DNA from: CADEER01 sp965216585
GTDB lineage: Bacteria > Desulfobacterota > Binatia > HRBIN30 > CADEER01
Assembly: GCA_965216585.1 (NCBI GenBank)
Contig: CBDCGC010000003.1
Coordinates: forward strand, 3,224,001 to 3,288,000
Reading direction: 5' to 3'
Length of the DNA: 64,000 nt
The notes beneath the pieces are model-generated. The model was not told where the DNA came from and ran no database searches. It worked only from the letters and a program-made list of their open reading frames with translations. The stretch's first letter is position 1, and each line of letters opens with the position of its first letter. Shown in pieces: positions 16,578 through 24,977 of this stretch. Both the position numbers and the translations under genes were made by a program.

Positions 16578-16991
16578 CTACGACCGCCCGTGCACCATGG
16601 TCTTCGGACCGTCCTGGAACAAGACCTCGATCTTGTTGGACTCTTTGATGAGAATGACGATGCCGAGGCCGAACGAGGAGTGATTGATGAGATCGGAGGC
16701 CTGGAAGCGGTCGGAGGTCGAGTACTTCTTCGCCTTGGCGGGATCCTGCGCCTTCATCAGCTTTTCGTAATCCGAGGTTTCCGGAATCGCCGGCATGCCG
16801 GCGATTCGCTTCGGAGGTTTGGGACGGTAGGCGTGCTGTGCCCCGCAGGTGTTGCAGTGGCACTTCTTGATCTTGCCGCCTTCGATCGTTTCGACCGTGT
16901 GGGCGAGCATCATTTTGCAGCGCCCACAGTAACTGTCGATGCGATCGCCAATGTTGGGTGCGGGCTTTGCTTCCGCTTTTGCTACGGCCAT
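16578..16991 (-). CDS. Small zinc-ribbon protein with C-terminal CarD/SH3-like segment
   Basis: A 137-residue protein. Cys pairs CGRC (about residue 22) and CHCNTC (about 45) form a likely zinc ribbon. A basic linker (KPPKRIAG) follows. The end, FGLGIVILIKESNKIEVLF followed by DGPKTMVHGR, resembles the short beta-barrel of CarD-type or SH3-like proteins that touch RNA polymerase. The function is unknown; a transcription-related role is inference. The family is recurrent, as an isolated hypothetical, in myxobacteria and relatives as far as I recall. It probably shares a transcript with the phosphatase downstream. Confidence 0.65.
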   Translation of the reverse strand: MAVAKAEAKPAPNIGDRIDSYCGRCKMMLAHTVETIEGGKIKKCHCNTCGAQHAYRPKPPKRIAGMPAIPETSDYEKLMKAQDPAKAKKYSTSDRFQASDLINHSSFGLGIVILIKESNKIEVLFQDGPKTMVHGRS

Positions 16992-17093
16992 CTAAACGTC
17001 CCTGTTCTCGCCGACTTACAACGACGGCCCGCCTGGCGGGCGCACGGCGGCGCAGTTGGAATAACCTCCAATCCCTACCAGGGCTGGCCCAGC

Positions 17094-20000
17094 ATGTCGA
17101 TTGGGGAGCGCCGATCTGTGGCGCCGCCCGGGCGACTTTGCTACAGCCGCGGCGTGGGAAACAAAGCGTTTTGGGCGATCGTCGCTGTCTTTCTGGCCCA
17201 GCCATCTGCGGCTGAGCTGCCGTATCCGACCAATCCCAAGCCCTGCTCGGCGGGTGTCGAGGATTGTGTCGAAACGTCGGACTACGCTGGCTACCTCTTT
17301 CTGCCGGTTGCCGATCCGCCGCTGCTGCCCGGCGATTTTGGCGCCGACAATTGGAAGCTGACCAGCGAGACGACGGGCGAAGCCGAGATCGATGGCAGCG
17401 CCCAGGAGTTGTTTGGCGTCAAAGGCGCCAGTGTCGACTTGGCGTGGCAGATCACCACCGGGCGGCCGGATGTGCTCATCGCCGTGCTCGACTCGGGCAT
17501 TCGCTGGCAGGACCCGCTCCCCGATCTGGTGAACAAGTTCTATCTCAACCGCGGTGAGTTGCCGGTGCCGCAGGGCAGCGACAACGAGGTCGATGCCTAC
17601 GACCGCAATCGCGACGGCGTCTTCAACGTCGCCGACTACCTGGCTTCGGCCGGGTACGCCGGTGACGAACGCGTCGAGGATCGCAACGGCAACGGGGTGG
17701 TCGATCCGGAGGATCTCATCTTCATCTTCTCCGACGGCGTCGACGACGACGGCAACGGTTACGTCGACGACATCAGTGGCTGGGACTTCTTCGAGGACGA
17801 CAACGATCCTCTCGACGAGGTACGCTACGGTCACGGTACCGGAGAATCGACGGACTCCGGTGCCGAGGCCAACAACGGTGTTGGCGGTGTCGGCACTTGT
17901 CCCAACTGCATGCTGTTGGAGATCCGCGTCGGCGACAGCTTCGTTGCCGAGGTCAATGCCTTCGCCCAGGCGGTCGTCTTCGCCGTCGACAGTGGCGCTC
18001 ATGTCGTCCAGGAAGCCCTGGGCTCTCTCAACCAGACGTCGTTCGGACAGGCTGCCATCGATTACGCCTACGACAAAGGCGTCGTCGTCATCGCTTCGGC
18101 GGCAGACGAGCAGTCGAATCACCACAACTACCCGGCGAACTACGACCGCACGGTGCAGGTGAACTCCGTCCGGCGCTTCGACGATGTCTCCGGTATCGTG
18201 CAGATGCCGCGTTCGTATCTCTACCTGAACGGCTGCACCAACTACGGTGGCCACATCGCTTTCGCCGTCCCATCTTCGAGTTGTTCCTCCGAGGCGACGG
18301 GCAATGCCTCCGGTATGGCCGGGTTGCTCTACTCGGCGGCGCTCAACGCCATCGACCGCGGAACCATCACCTCGTATCCCGGCGCCGGCGGCGAGTTGAC
18401 CCCCTATCCACTGTCGGCCGAAGAGGTGAAGCAATTGCTGTCGCTGTCGACCGACGACATCGATTTTTCCGCCCGCCCCGCAGAGGGGCTCGAGGAGAAC
18501 TACAACACCGAGATTGCCGTTCCCGGCGTCGGCAGTAGCGAGCGTTTCCGTTCGATCGCCGGCTGGGATCAGTTTTTCGGTTACGGGCGGGTCAACGCCG
18601 ACCGCGCCGTGCAGTGGGTCGACAGTGGCCGCATCCCGCCGGAAGCTTCGATCGCGGCGCCGGCCTGGTATGCGACGATCGACCCGGAGGTGACCGAGCG
18701 TCTCGCGATCGACGGCTATGTCGCCGCCCGGCGGGCCGGCTCTTGCACCTACGAGCTGGCCGTCGCACCTGGAATTCAACCCGTGGCCGAGGACTTCGAA
18801 GTCGCAAGCAGTGGGGTGTGCGGCGGCGAAGCCGGCCAGCGGTTGGCCGAGATCGACACTGCAACGCTGCGCGCGCGCATGCCGCACGGAGTGATGGGAC
18901 CAGCGCTCGGCGCCGACGGATCACCCGACCCCGATCGCTTCTCGTTTACGCTGCGGCTGCGCGCGACCGACGATCGCGGCCTGGTCGGCGAAGATCGCAG
19001 GGTCCTGGCGCTTCACCACGACGCCGATCTCGTCGATGGCTTTCCCCTCGCGCTCGGCAGCGACGGCGTATCGGCGCCGGCCACCGCCGATTTGGATGCC
19101 GACGGTGTCGAAGAGATTCTGCTCGGGACGTCCAACGGTTTGGTGCACGCCTTTCGCATCGACGGCAGCGAGCTTCCGGGTTGGCCGGTGGCAACCGATC
19201 CGCTCGAGATTCACGGCGGCTCCGCCGGTTACCGCGAAGGCGCGATCGACGTCCCGGGCACGGCGGCGGTGCTGGGTGCCGTCAACGTCGGTGACCTGGA
19301 CCGCGATGGCGGCATGGACATCGTTGCCACGGATATGTCGGGAAGGCTCTACGTTTGGAACGCCGCCGGCGAACGCCGGCCCGGATTTCCCGTCTCGACA
19401 CTGCCCGAGTATTCGCACTCGCTGCGCTCGGAGCGCGACCTTTCGACGGCCGAGGGGCGGGTCCCCGATCTCACCAACCGGCACGACCGCGACAACCGCG
19501 TCGGCCGTGCGCTGGCCGGCGGTGCCGTGCTGGGCAACCTCGACGCCTCGGCCGACGGATCGCTGGAGATCCTTGCCGGCAGCTTCGATCGCCACATCTA
19601 CGCCTGGCACGCCGACGGCACTCCAGTGCGCGGCTGGCCGGTGTTGTTGAGAGATCCGGCGAAGGTCGAATCGGTCGATCCGCAAACCAACGACGTCGAG
19701 CTGATTGCCGACTCGGGCGCCCGCATCGGTACGAAAGTCCTGGTGCCGCCGTCGCTCGGCGATCTCGACGGCGATGGCCGCATGGAGGTCGTCGCCGTCG
19801 TCAACGAGGAATACCGCGAAGATCCCAACGCCGTCTTCACCAACCCGATCATCAACTTGTTCCGCGCCGTCGGCGCGCTCGACATGGGCAACACCCGCCT
19901 CTACGCGATTCACGCCGATGGTGTCGCGCACGGCGGGCAGCGGCAGGAGCGCGGGTGGAACCCGGGGGCGTTCGTCGATGGTTTCCCAGTGCGCACGACG

Positions 20001-21230
20001 CTGATGACGACCGAGCTGTTGCCGCTCGTCGCAACCGGTAGCAACGGACCGCCGTCGCTTGCCGACATCGACGGCGATGGGTCGCTCGAGATCACGACGA
20101 TGTCGGCCGTCGGTCCGGCCTATGTCTTTGACGGTACCGGCGTGTCGTTCTTTGGCCGCGCCGATTCGGGTGAGGATTTCGCGCTGCCCGGCGAACCCTT
20201 CGGCTCGCGGAGTGATTCGGCAGACAGCCCCGCCTTCGGTGCGCTCGGCGGTGCCATCGTCGCCGAGCTCGCTGGAGTGGGCCAGGGGTTTTATGTGCTG
20301 GCGCCCGTCTCGGGTCTCGGCAAGCTCATCGACAACCAGATCGCCGGCCGGCAGATTCCAGCCGACAACCACCTCGCCGCCTGGCGGGTTTCGGGGGTCG
20401 GCGGAGCGCCGGTCGAGCCTGCGTTCGCCCAGGCCTTTCCGCGTCGCGTCAACGATTTGCAGTTCATCGCCGCCCCGGCGGTGGCCGACATTTCCGGCGA
20501 CGGCCTACCGGAAGCCATCGAAGGCAGTGGGGTCTACGACCTGCACGCCTTTGACATCGACGGCAACGAGCCGGCCGGCTGGCCGAAGTTCACCAACGGC
20601 TGGATGGTCGGCACGCCGGCAGTCGGCGACGTCGACGGCGATGGATTGTTGGAAGTCGTCGCAGTGACGCGCGAGGGCAATCTCTTTGTTTGGAACACTA
20701 CCGGCGACGAGTGCGGTCCGGTGTTGTGGCGCCGCTACCACCACGATGAGTGGGGCAGCGGCAATTACCACGCCGACGCCCGGGCGCCGGCGGCGCTGCG
20801 CCGCGAGGATGTTCGGGTTGTCGCCGAACCCGATGGCGGCGTCGAAATCGAGCTGGCTCGAGTTCCGGGCGACGATCTTCACTGTGGCGAAGCGCGCATC
20901 GAGGTGCGTTACTCGAAATCGCCGATCGAGAGCGCGGGCGATTTTTCCGCAGCGTCGATAGCCGAGCTGGATGACCCTCCTGGAGCGGGTCGCGCCGTCG
21001 GGATACTGCACGCGACATCGGAGGATTGGCGCGACCGACGCGTCTATCTCGCCATCGCCAGCACCGACGACGCTGGCAACCGATCGCCGGTGTTGAGCCT
21101 GGGCAGCGTCGATTTCCGCCGGATCGTGTCGGACGACGGCTGCAGCGTTGTATCTGTGCACAATGCGCATGCGCTCTGGTTGCTCATCGCTGCAGCCTTT
21201 GCTGTCGTGCAGAGATGCAGGGTGAGGTGA
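17094..21230 (+). CDS. Exported S8 subtilase-like protein with FG-GAP repeats and C-terminal anchor
   Basis: A 1378-residue protein, leader KAFWAIVAVFLAQPSAAEL near the N-terminus. The subtilase domain has the Asp in VLDSG (residue 133), an insert rich in calcium-binding DxNxDG loops (NRDGVFNVADY, NGNGVVDPED, DDDGNGYVDD), His in GHGT (247) and Ser in NASGMAG (406). Where active enzymes carry the oxyanion-hole Asn (AAGN) this one reads SAAD (Asp338). The second half holds FG-GAP/VCBS-type beta-propeller units (ADLDADGVEEILLG, GDLDRDGGMDIV, GDLDGDGRMEVV, ADISGDGLPEA, GDVDGDGLLEV). The C-terminus (LWLLIAAAFAVVQRCRVR) looks like a membrane or sorting tail. A GTG at 17154 is an alternative start that gives a shorter, cleaner signal peptide. 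Confidence 0.85.
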   Translation: MSIGERRSVAPPGRLCYSRGVGNKAFWAIVAVFLAQPSAAELPYPTNPKPCSAGVEDCVETSDYAGYLFLPVADPPLLPGDFGADNWKLTSETTGEAEIDGSAQELFGVKGASVDLAWQITTGRPDVLIAVLDSGIRWQDPLPDLVNKFYLNRGELPVPQGSDNEVDAYDRNRDGVFNVADYLASAGYAGDERVEDRNGNGVVDPEDLIFIFSDGVDDDGNGYVDDISGWDFFEDDNDPLDEVRYGHGTGESTDSGAEANNGVGGVGTCPNCMLLEIRVGDSFVAEVNAFAQAVVFAVDSGAHVVQEALGSLNQTSFGQAAIDYAYDKGVVVIASAADEQSNHHNYPANYDRTVQVNSVRRFDDVSGIVQMPRSYLYLNGCTNYGGHIAFAVPSSSCSSEATGNASGMAGLLYSAALNAIDRGTITSYPGAGGELTPYPLSAEEVKQLLSLSTDDIDFSARPAEGLEENYNTEIAVPGVGSSERFRSIAGWDQFFGYGRVNADRAVQWVDSGRIPPEASIAAPAWYATIDPEVTERLAIDGYVAARRAGSCTYELAVAPGIQPVAEDFEVASSGVCGGEAGQRLAEIDTATLRARMPHGVMGPALGADGSPDPDRFSFTLRLRATDDRGLVGEDRRVLALHHDADLVDGFPLALGSDGVSAPATADLDADGVEEILLGTSNGLVHAFRIDGSELPGWPVATDPLEIHGGSAGYREGAIDVPGTAAVLGAVNVGDLDRDGGMDIVATDMSGRLYVWNAAGERRPGFPVSTLPEYSHSLRSERDLSTAEGRVPDLTNRHDRDNRVGRALAGGAVLGNLDASADGSLEILAGSFDRHIYAWHADGTPVRGWPVLLRDPAKVESVDPQTNDVELIADSGARIGTKVLVPPSLGDLDGDGRMEVVAVVNEEYREDPNAVFTNPIINLFRAVGALDMGNTRLYAIHADGVAHGGQRQERGWNPGAFVDGFPVRTTLMTTELLPLVATGSNGPPSLADIDGDGSLEITTMSAVGPAYVFDGTGVSFFGRADSGEDFALPGEPFGSRSDSADSPAFGALGGAIVAELAGVGQGFYVLAPVSGLGKLIDNQIAGRQIPADNHLAAWRVSGVGGAPVEPAFAQAFPRRVNDLQFIAAPAVADISGDGLPEAIEGSGVYDLHAFDIDGNEPAGWPKFTNGWMVGTPAVGDVDGDGLLEVVAVTREGNLFVWNTTGDECGPVLWRRYHHDEWGSGNYHADARAPAALRREDVRVVAEPDGGVEIELARVPGDDLHCGEARIEVRYSKSPIESAGDFSAASIAELDDPPGAGRAVGILHATSEDWRDRRVYLAIASTDDAGNRSPVLSLGSVDFRRIVSDDGCSVVSVHNAHALWLLIAAAFAVVQRCRVR

Positions 21231-21283
21231 TTAGGAAATAATCACCTCGCGCCCATGAGGTGATTACTATATAATCACCTCAT
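21224..21283 (+). promoter_or_regulatory. Two perfect palindromes at the GHKL regulator start
   Basis: Site 1: GAGGTGATTA / TAATCACCTC (21224-21233 and 21239-21248, 5-bp spacer), overlapping the stop of the subtilase gene. Site 2: ATGAGGTGATTA / TAATCACCTCAT (21255-21266 and 21272-21283, 5-bp spacer), whose right arm includes the first two bases of the ATG. A TATAAT at 21270-21275 lies 6 nt before the ATG. Self-regulation by the gene's N-terminal HTH is the simplest reading. Confidence 0.75.
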
Positions 21284-22295
21284 GGAGCGAGATCGGTCCC
21301 GGGTTGTTCGAGATATGGTTGCTGAGCTGGGTACGGTTGCCAACCGCGACGTGGCTCGAGCTCTCGGCGTTTCGGCGGCAACCAGCCACCGATTGCTGAA
21401 TGCCTTTGTGGTCAGTGGGGTCCTCGAGCGGGTTGGAAAGGGGCGCGCGGCACGCTACCGGCTTTCCCGCGTGCGGCACCGATTCGAGCTCGCAGGATTG
21501 GATGAGTCGGATGCATGGGATGCCGTCGAACGGGACATTGCCATCGTCCGACCGCTGGCTCCGGAATGGGTGTCGAGCCTGCGCTACGCAGCGTCCGAGG
21601 TCATCAACAATGCGATCGACCACTCAGACGGAACCCATACGACTGTAACAGTTGAGTTTCGAGCGGGTCCGGCGACTGAAGTAGTGATTCGAGACGATGG
21701 TCGGGGCGTCTTCCAGCGCATCTGTGACGACTTCGCGATTGCCACTCCATACGATGCGATTGTCGAGCTCGAAAAAGGAAAACTGAGTAGTGACCCATCG
21801 CGGCACAGTGGCGAGGGGCTGTTTTTCTCATCCAAAGCGGTGTCGGCCTTTCGGCTGGAGAGCCAAGGGGTCGCCTGGGTCGTCGATGGTAGAGTTGATG
21901 ACAGCTCCATTGCGTCGTCCGATGTTACCGAGGGGACATCGGTGACGCTGTTGGTTGAAAAGGGGAAAGTTCCGAACCTCGAAGAGGTTTTCGCCGCGTA
22001 CACCAATGCCGACGACTTCGGCTTTGATACGACGCGGCTCAGCATCAAGCTCTCCGGGGTAGGACGTGCGTTGATATCGAGATCGCAGGGCAAGCGTGTC
22101 GTGGCGCGGCTGGAGAGCTTTCGACATGTCGTACTCGACTTTTCCGGAGTTGATTTGGTTGGCCAGGGCTTCTGTGATGAGGTGTTCCGGATCTTTGCCA
22201 AGCGCCGTCCCGAAGTCGAGATCGAGCCGGTCGGCATGAGCGATCCGATTGCCTTCATGGTGGCGAGAGCCCGCGCGGCTGCCCGGATTGAGTGA
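21282..22295 (+). CDS. Winged-helix + GHKL ATPase + DUF4325 (STAS-like) regulator
   Basis: A 337-residue soluble protein with three parts. Residues 1-65: helix-turn-helix (NRDVARALGVSAATSHRLLN). Residues about 95-230: GHKL/HATPase domain, with the N-box SEVINNAIDHSD, the G1 motif IRDDGRGV and a later HSGEGLFF. Residues about 250-330: DUF4325, a STAS-like fold (SQGKRVVARLESFRHVVLDF, GVDLVGQGFCDEVFRIF). It looks like an anti-sigma kinase and anti-anti-sigma domain fused behind a DNA-binding module. No phosphorylated His is evident. Two palindromes cover its start, so it probably senses a signal or nucleotide and controls its own gene. No partner gene is adjacent. Confidence 0.88.
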   Translation: MERDRSRVVRDMVAELGTVANRDVARALGVSAATSHRLLNAFVVSGVLERVGKGRAARYRLSRVRHRFELAGLDESDAWDAVERDIAIVRPLAPEWVSSLRYAASEVINNAIDHSDGTHTTVTVEFRAGPATEVVIRDDGRGVFQRICDDFAIATPYDAIVELEKGKLSSDPSRHSGEGLFFSSKAVSAFRLESQGVAWVVDGRVDDSSIASSDVTEGTSVTLLVEKGKVPNLEEVFAAYTNADDFGFDTTRLSIKLSGVGRALISRSQGKRVVARLESFRHVVLDFSGVDLVGQGFCDEVFRIFAKRRPEVEIEPVGMSDPIAFMVARARAAARIE

Positions 22296-22438
22296 GGCGC
22301 CGTGTTGTCGCGCGGTTCCCGCAGATTTCCTATAGTTGGCAGGGAACGTGGCGAAGCAAGTCGCGACGACGGGGAGCATCCGTCAGGGGATATGTATCGG
22401 CACGAAGTTCATGAACAACGCTGGTTAGGAGAGACCTG

Positions 22439-23332
22439 ATGTCACTTGATCAAGAGAAGAGGGGCGCGTACTGGCGCGACGGGTACTTCGTTTTGCCTGG
22501 TCTTCTCGACGGCGAGAGCGTCGAGCGCTGGCGCCAGCGCCTGATCGAGATCGTCACCGGCAAGGTCGAGCGTTCCGAGCGCATGCTCGTCATGAAGGAT
22601 GTCATGGTCGCCAAGGGCGCGGTCACGCCGGAGAGCGACCTCGATGCGATCGCCAAGGTTCAGGACTACGAAGGCGATCCGGTCCTCGACACCTATGCGC
22701 ACGACGAGCGCGTCGTCAGCGTCATTCAGGATCTGATCGGCGACGAGGTGATGAGCATTCACACCATGCTGATCAACAAGCCGCCCAACGTCGACGGCCG
22801 CCATCCGCTGCACCAGGACCTGTTGTACTTTCCCTTTCGCCCGGCCGAGATGATTGCCGCGTCGTGGACTGCGCTCGAGCCGGTGACGCGCGACAACGGC
22901 TGCCTGGTCGCCATTCCCGGCAGCCACCGCGGTGAGCTGCGCAAGCACGGGCGTCCGGACTGGGAGTACGTCAACGTCGCCTACCTCGCCGCGACGGGCG
23001 TCGACGAGGTGATCGAACAGCGCGTACACCTGGAGATGGCGCCCGGAGACACGGTGTTCTTTCACCCGTTGCTCTTGCACGGATCGGGTCGCAACCGGAC
23101 CTCGGCCTATCGGCGCGCGATTTCTGCGCACTACGCCAACGTCGCCGTGACCTGGGAATGGGCTGGCGGCGACGTCCTCAAACGCCCGTACCGCATCGTC
23201 ACCGGCGCGCGCAGCGGCGAGATCTGGGATGGCCACCACAACACCGTCGATCCCGTCAACCCACTCGACTACCTCGCCGACAGCGTCGACGAGATGCTCC
23301 GCGTCGGCGAGGCCAACGCAAAGCGGCACTGA
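22439..23332 (+). CDS. Phytanoyl-CoA dioxygenase (PhyH) family protein
   Basis: A 297-residue Fe(II)/2-oxoglutarate oxygenase fold. The metal triad is seen as His-x-Asp in HPLHQDLLYF and a distal His in HPLLLHGSGRN, where the Arg can hold 2-oxoglutarate. MAPGDTVFF precedes the distal His as usual. Substrates in this family range from fatty acyl-CoA to small hydrophobic or halogenated compounds, so the name does not define the reaction. TTAGGAGAGACCTG gives a good ribosome-binding site before the ATG. The last 63 codons are repeated, diverged, at 24622-24810. Confidence 0.9.
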   Translation: MSLDQEKRGAYWRDGYFVLPGLLDGESVERWRQRLIEIVTGKVERSERMLVMKDVMVAKGAVTPESDLDAIAKVQDYEGDPVLDTYAHDERVVSVIQDLIGDEVMSIHTMLINKPPNVDGRHPLHQDLLYFPFRPAEMIAASWTALEPVTRDNGCLVAIPGSHRGELRKHGRPDWEYVNVAYLAATGVDEVIEQRVHLEMAPGDTVFFHPLLLHGSGRNRTSAYRRAISAHYANVAVTWEWAGGDVLKRPYRIVTGARSGEIWDGHHNTVDPVNPLDYLADSVDEMLRVGEANAKRH

Positions 23333-23716
23333 AGACATACTCCTCTTGCGTTGCCGGCCTCAGTCGGTCTCAGCTCTTTCGGCGCGGGTATTCGAGTGAA
23401 CGGGAGTTTTTGGCTCGTAGGCACAGAAAGTACAGGTTCTGAACGATCAGCGCAGCTCCGTCTCGTCTCGCTACGAGGGCTGACGCCATTCGCGAGTCAA
23501 CAGGCGATGAGCGTGGATCGCTGCATCGACGCCCGACCGATTTCCACGCCCTAGCTCATTGAGCGCGCGGAATGGTTCACCGACGACTCGCAATTCCCAG
23601 TCGCCAGTCCTTGGATCGGACGCTCGCGCGAAGAGGGGGACTGGGCCTCGGTATGGATGCCGAAGGGCCGCGGTCGGGGTCGAGCTCTGCGGATGTACGA
23701 CTGCTTGCGTCGCCGG
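23333..23716. other. Gap of about 380 bp with no supported gene
   Basis: Short open frames occur on both strands but none has a start, ribosome-binding site or recognisable motif. I see no clear hairpin, repeat shared with other places, or tRNA. It may be eroded DNA between the dioxygenase gene and the toxin-antitoxin pair. Confidence 0.5.
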
Positions 23717-23732
23717 GTACTACCGGTAATAC
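23717..23732 (+). promoter_or_regulatory. Imperfect palindrome before the MazE-like gene
   Basis: GTACTACCGGTAATAC is a 16-bp palindrome with one mismatched pair. It contains a TAATAC hexamer (23727-23732) that ends 8 nt before the ATG at 23741. No ribosome-binding site lies between. This fits an operator bound by the antitoxin dimer over a nearly leaderless promoter. Confidence 0.5.
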
Positions 23733-23740
23733 TTTGCTGC

Positions 23741-23995
23741 ATGAAGACCGCGATATCCTTACCGGATGAGCTTTTTCACGAGATCGATGAATGTGCGCGT
23801 GAGCTCAAGATGACGCGCAGCGGGCTGCTCGCTCAGGCGGCGCGGGAGTTTGTTGCGAAAAGGAGGGTTGGGGAGAACCCGACCGAGGCTTGGAACCGGG
23901 TGCTCGCCAAAGCGGAGCAGGCCGACGGGGATTTGTCGGCTACACCCGTCGTGAACAAGTCGAAGCGGACGATACGGTCTTCTGGGGACTGGTAG
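23741..23995 (+). CDS. Ribbon-helix-helix antitoxin (MazE/CopG-like)
   Basis: An 84-residue protein beginning KTAISLPDELFHEIDECARE, a ribbon-helix-helix: beta-strand TAISLP, two helices, with LKMTRSGLLAQAAREFV. Such dimers bind the operator and neutralise the toxin encoded next door with their flexible C-terminus (here EAWNRVLAKAEQADGDL). The ATG at 23741 is chosen because the strand begins right after it; longer frames add Arg-rich, unrelated residues. The toxin gene starts 2 bp after its stop. Confidence 0.88.
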   Translation: MKTAISLPDELFHEIDECARELKMTRSGLLAQAAREFVAKRRVGENPTEAWNRVLAKAEQADGDLSATPVVNKSKRTIRSSGDW

Positions 23996-23997
23996 TC

Positions 23998-24345
23998 GTG
24001 GTTCGCAGAGGCGAGGTGTGGTGGGTGGATTTCGGTGATCCGAGTGGATCGAAACCGAGTTACCGCCGTCCGGCGATCGTCGTACAGCGGGATGAGGTCA
24101 ACGCGAGTCGGTTGAGTACTGTTGTCGTGTGCGCCCTGTCCAGCAATCGAGTACTGGCGAACGCGCCCGGGAACGTGTTGTTGCCTAAGCGAGTGACGGG
24201 GCTCGCGAGAGATTCCGTCGCAAATGCTTCACAGATCGCAACCATCAACCGGGTCGATCTGGAGGAGCGCGCGGGGACGCTGTCGCGGGGTTGGTTGGCG
24301 AAGGTCGACGACGGGCTGCGGTGGTTCCTCGCTCTGGATGGTTGA
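23998..24345 (+). CDS. MazF/PemK-type endoribonuclease toxin
   Basis: A 115-residue CcdB/PemK-fold protein. RRGEVWWVDFGDPSGSKPSY and RRPAIVVQRDEVN contain the conserved basic residue after P-x-x-RPAIV; VVCALSSN and DSVANASQIATINRVDL carry the sheet core. MazF enzymes cut mRNA at short sites and arrest growth unless bound by the antitoxin. It starts with GTG two bases after the antitoxin stop, so expression is coupled. All key motifs are present and it looks functional. It sits in the first copy of a duplicated PhyH/MFS junction. Confidence 0.9.
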   Translation: MVRRGEVWWVDFGDPSGSKPSYRRPAIVVQRDEVNASRLSTVVVCALSSNRVLANAPGNVLLPKRVTGLARDSVANASQIATINRVDLEERAGTLSRGWLAKVDDGLRWFLALDG

Positions 24346-24376
24346 GAACCACCCTGAACTCTGATGTCAGACCCGC

Positions 24377-24500
24377 TCACTCGCTGATCTCTTCCGGCTC
24401 TTTGCCGGCGGTCTCGGGCAGTAAGGAGGACGAGGACGCCGGCGAAGAAGACTGCCGCGGCAATCGTCGTTATCTGGGTGGGCAGGTCGATTTCTCCGCC
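24377..24500 (-). pseudogene. 3'-terminal fragment of the MFS transporter gene
   Basis: On the minus strand it reads GGEIDLPTQITTIAAAVFFAG, the same as the end of the intact transporter at 29697-30971. The shared DNA starts at CTGATGTCAGACCCGCTCAC (24361; 29681 at the other copy) just past the stop codon. A one-base insertion shifts the frame in the last 20 codons. Everything upstream of about 40 codons is missing. It is non-functional. Confidence 0.85.
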
Positions 24501-24526
24501 GAAACGCAAACAAGAAGAGCAAAATC

Positions 24527-24601
24527 CGGGACAGGTACCAATTTCGACTCATAACCCTCGAAGAACAAAGATGAATCCAACCGAAATTCGAACCTGTCCC
24601 G
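24527..24601. repeat. Palindromic GGGACAGG element B
   Basis: 20-bp arms, CGGGACAGGTACCAATTTCG and the inverse of CGGGACAGGTTCGAATTTCG (24582-24601), two mismatches, 35-bp centre. It shares only the GGGACAGG tip with element A at 5652. It lies between the MFS fragment and the PhyH fragment, i.e. at the likely duplication join. Confidence 0.7.
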
Positions 24602-24621
24602 CTTTTTCACGCTTTTTCCCC

Positions 24622-24810
24622 GCCGTGACATGGGAATGGGCCGGTGGCGACGTACCCGAGCGCCCCAACCGCATCGTCACCTGCGGGCGGCGCGGAGAGA
24701 TCTGGGACGGTCACCGCGACACGACCGATCCGGTCAATCCGCTCGACTATCTCGCCGACAGCGTCGACGAGATGCTCCGCGTCGGCGATGCCAACGCCAA
24801 GCGGCACTGA
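24622..24810 (+). pseudogene. 3'-terminal fragment of the phytanoyl-CoA dioxygenase gene
   Basis: AVTWEWAGGDVPERPNRIVT and onward to DEMLRVGDANAKRH matches the last 63 codons of the dioxygenase at 23144-23332 with no indels and scattered substitutions. It begins abruptly after CTTTTTCCCC next to palindromic element B. It lacks all metal ligands. The drift argues for an old duplication, not an assembly error. Confidence 0.9.
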
Positions 24811-24977
24811 GGATTCAGCCACAGTCGAGATCGGCGAAGTTGCTGGCTTGGACCGGTTGAGGGTTGGCCACCACCAGTGAGATCGTCCAGTCGGTTGGGC
24901 GATTTCCCCGTTCCTCCGGAAATCCCCCGGATTTCCTCCAGTTTGGGGACATGGCGCTGTGGTAGGCCGTGTCTACT

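Noticed and set aside
16518..17093. A 192-codon N-terminal extension of the subtilase
   Set aside because: It runs antisense through the zinc-ribbon gene and would bury the signal peptide inside the protein.
17016..20372. Long minus-strand frames (623 and 483 codons) under the subtilase gene
   Set aside because: Shadows of a GC-rich real gene with clear catalytic motifs and FG-GAP repeats.
23333..23716. A small gene between PhyH and the toxin pair
   Set aside because: Open frames are short, lack ribosome-binding sites, and show no motif or conserved-looking pattern.
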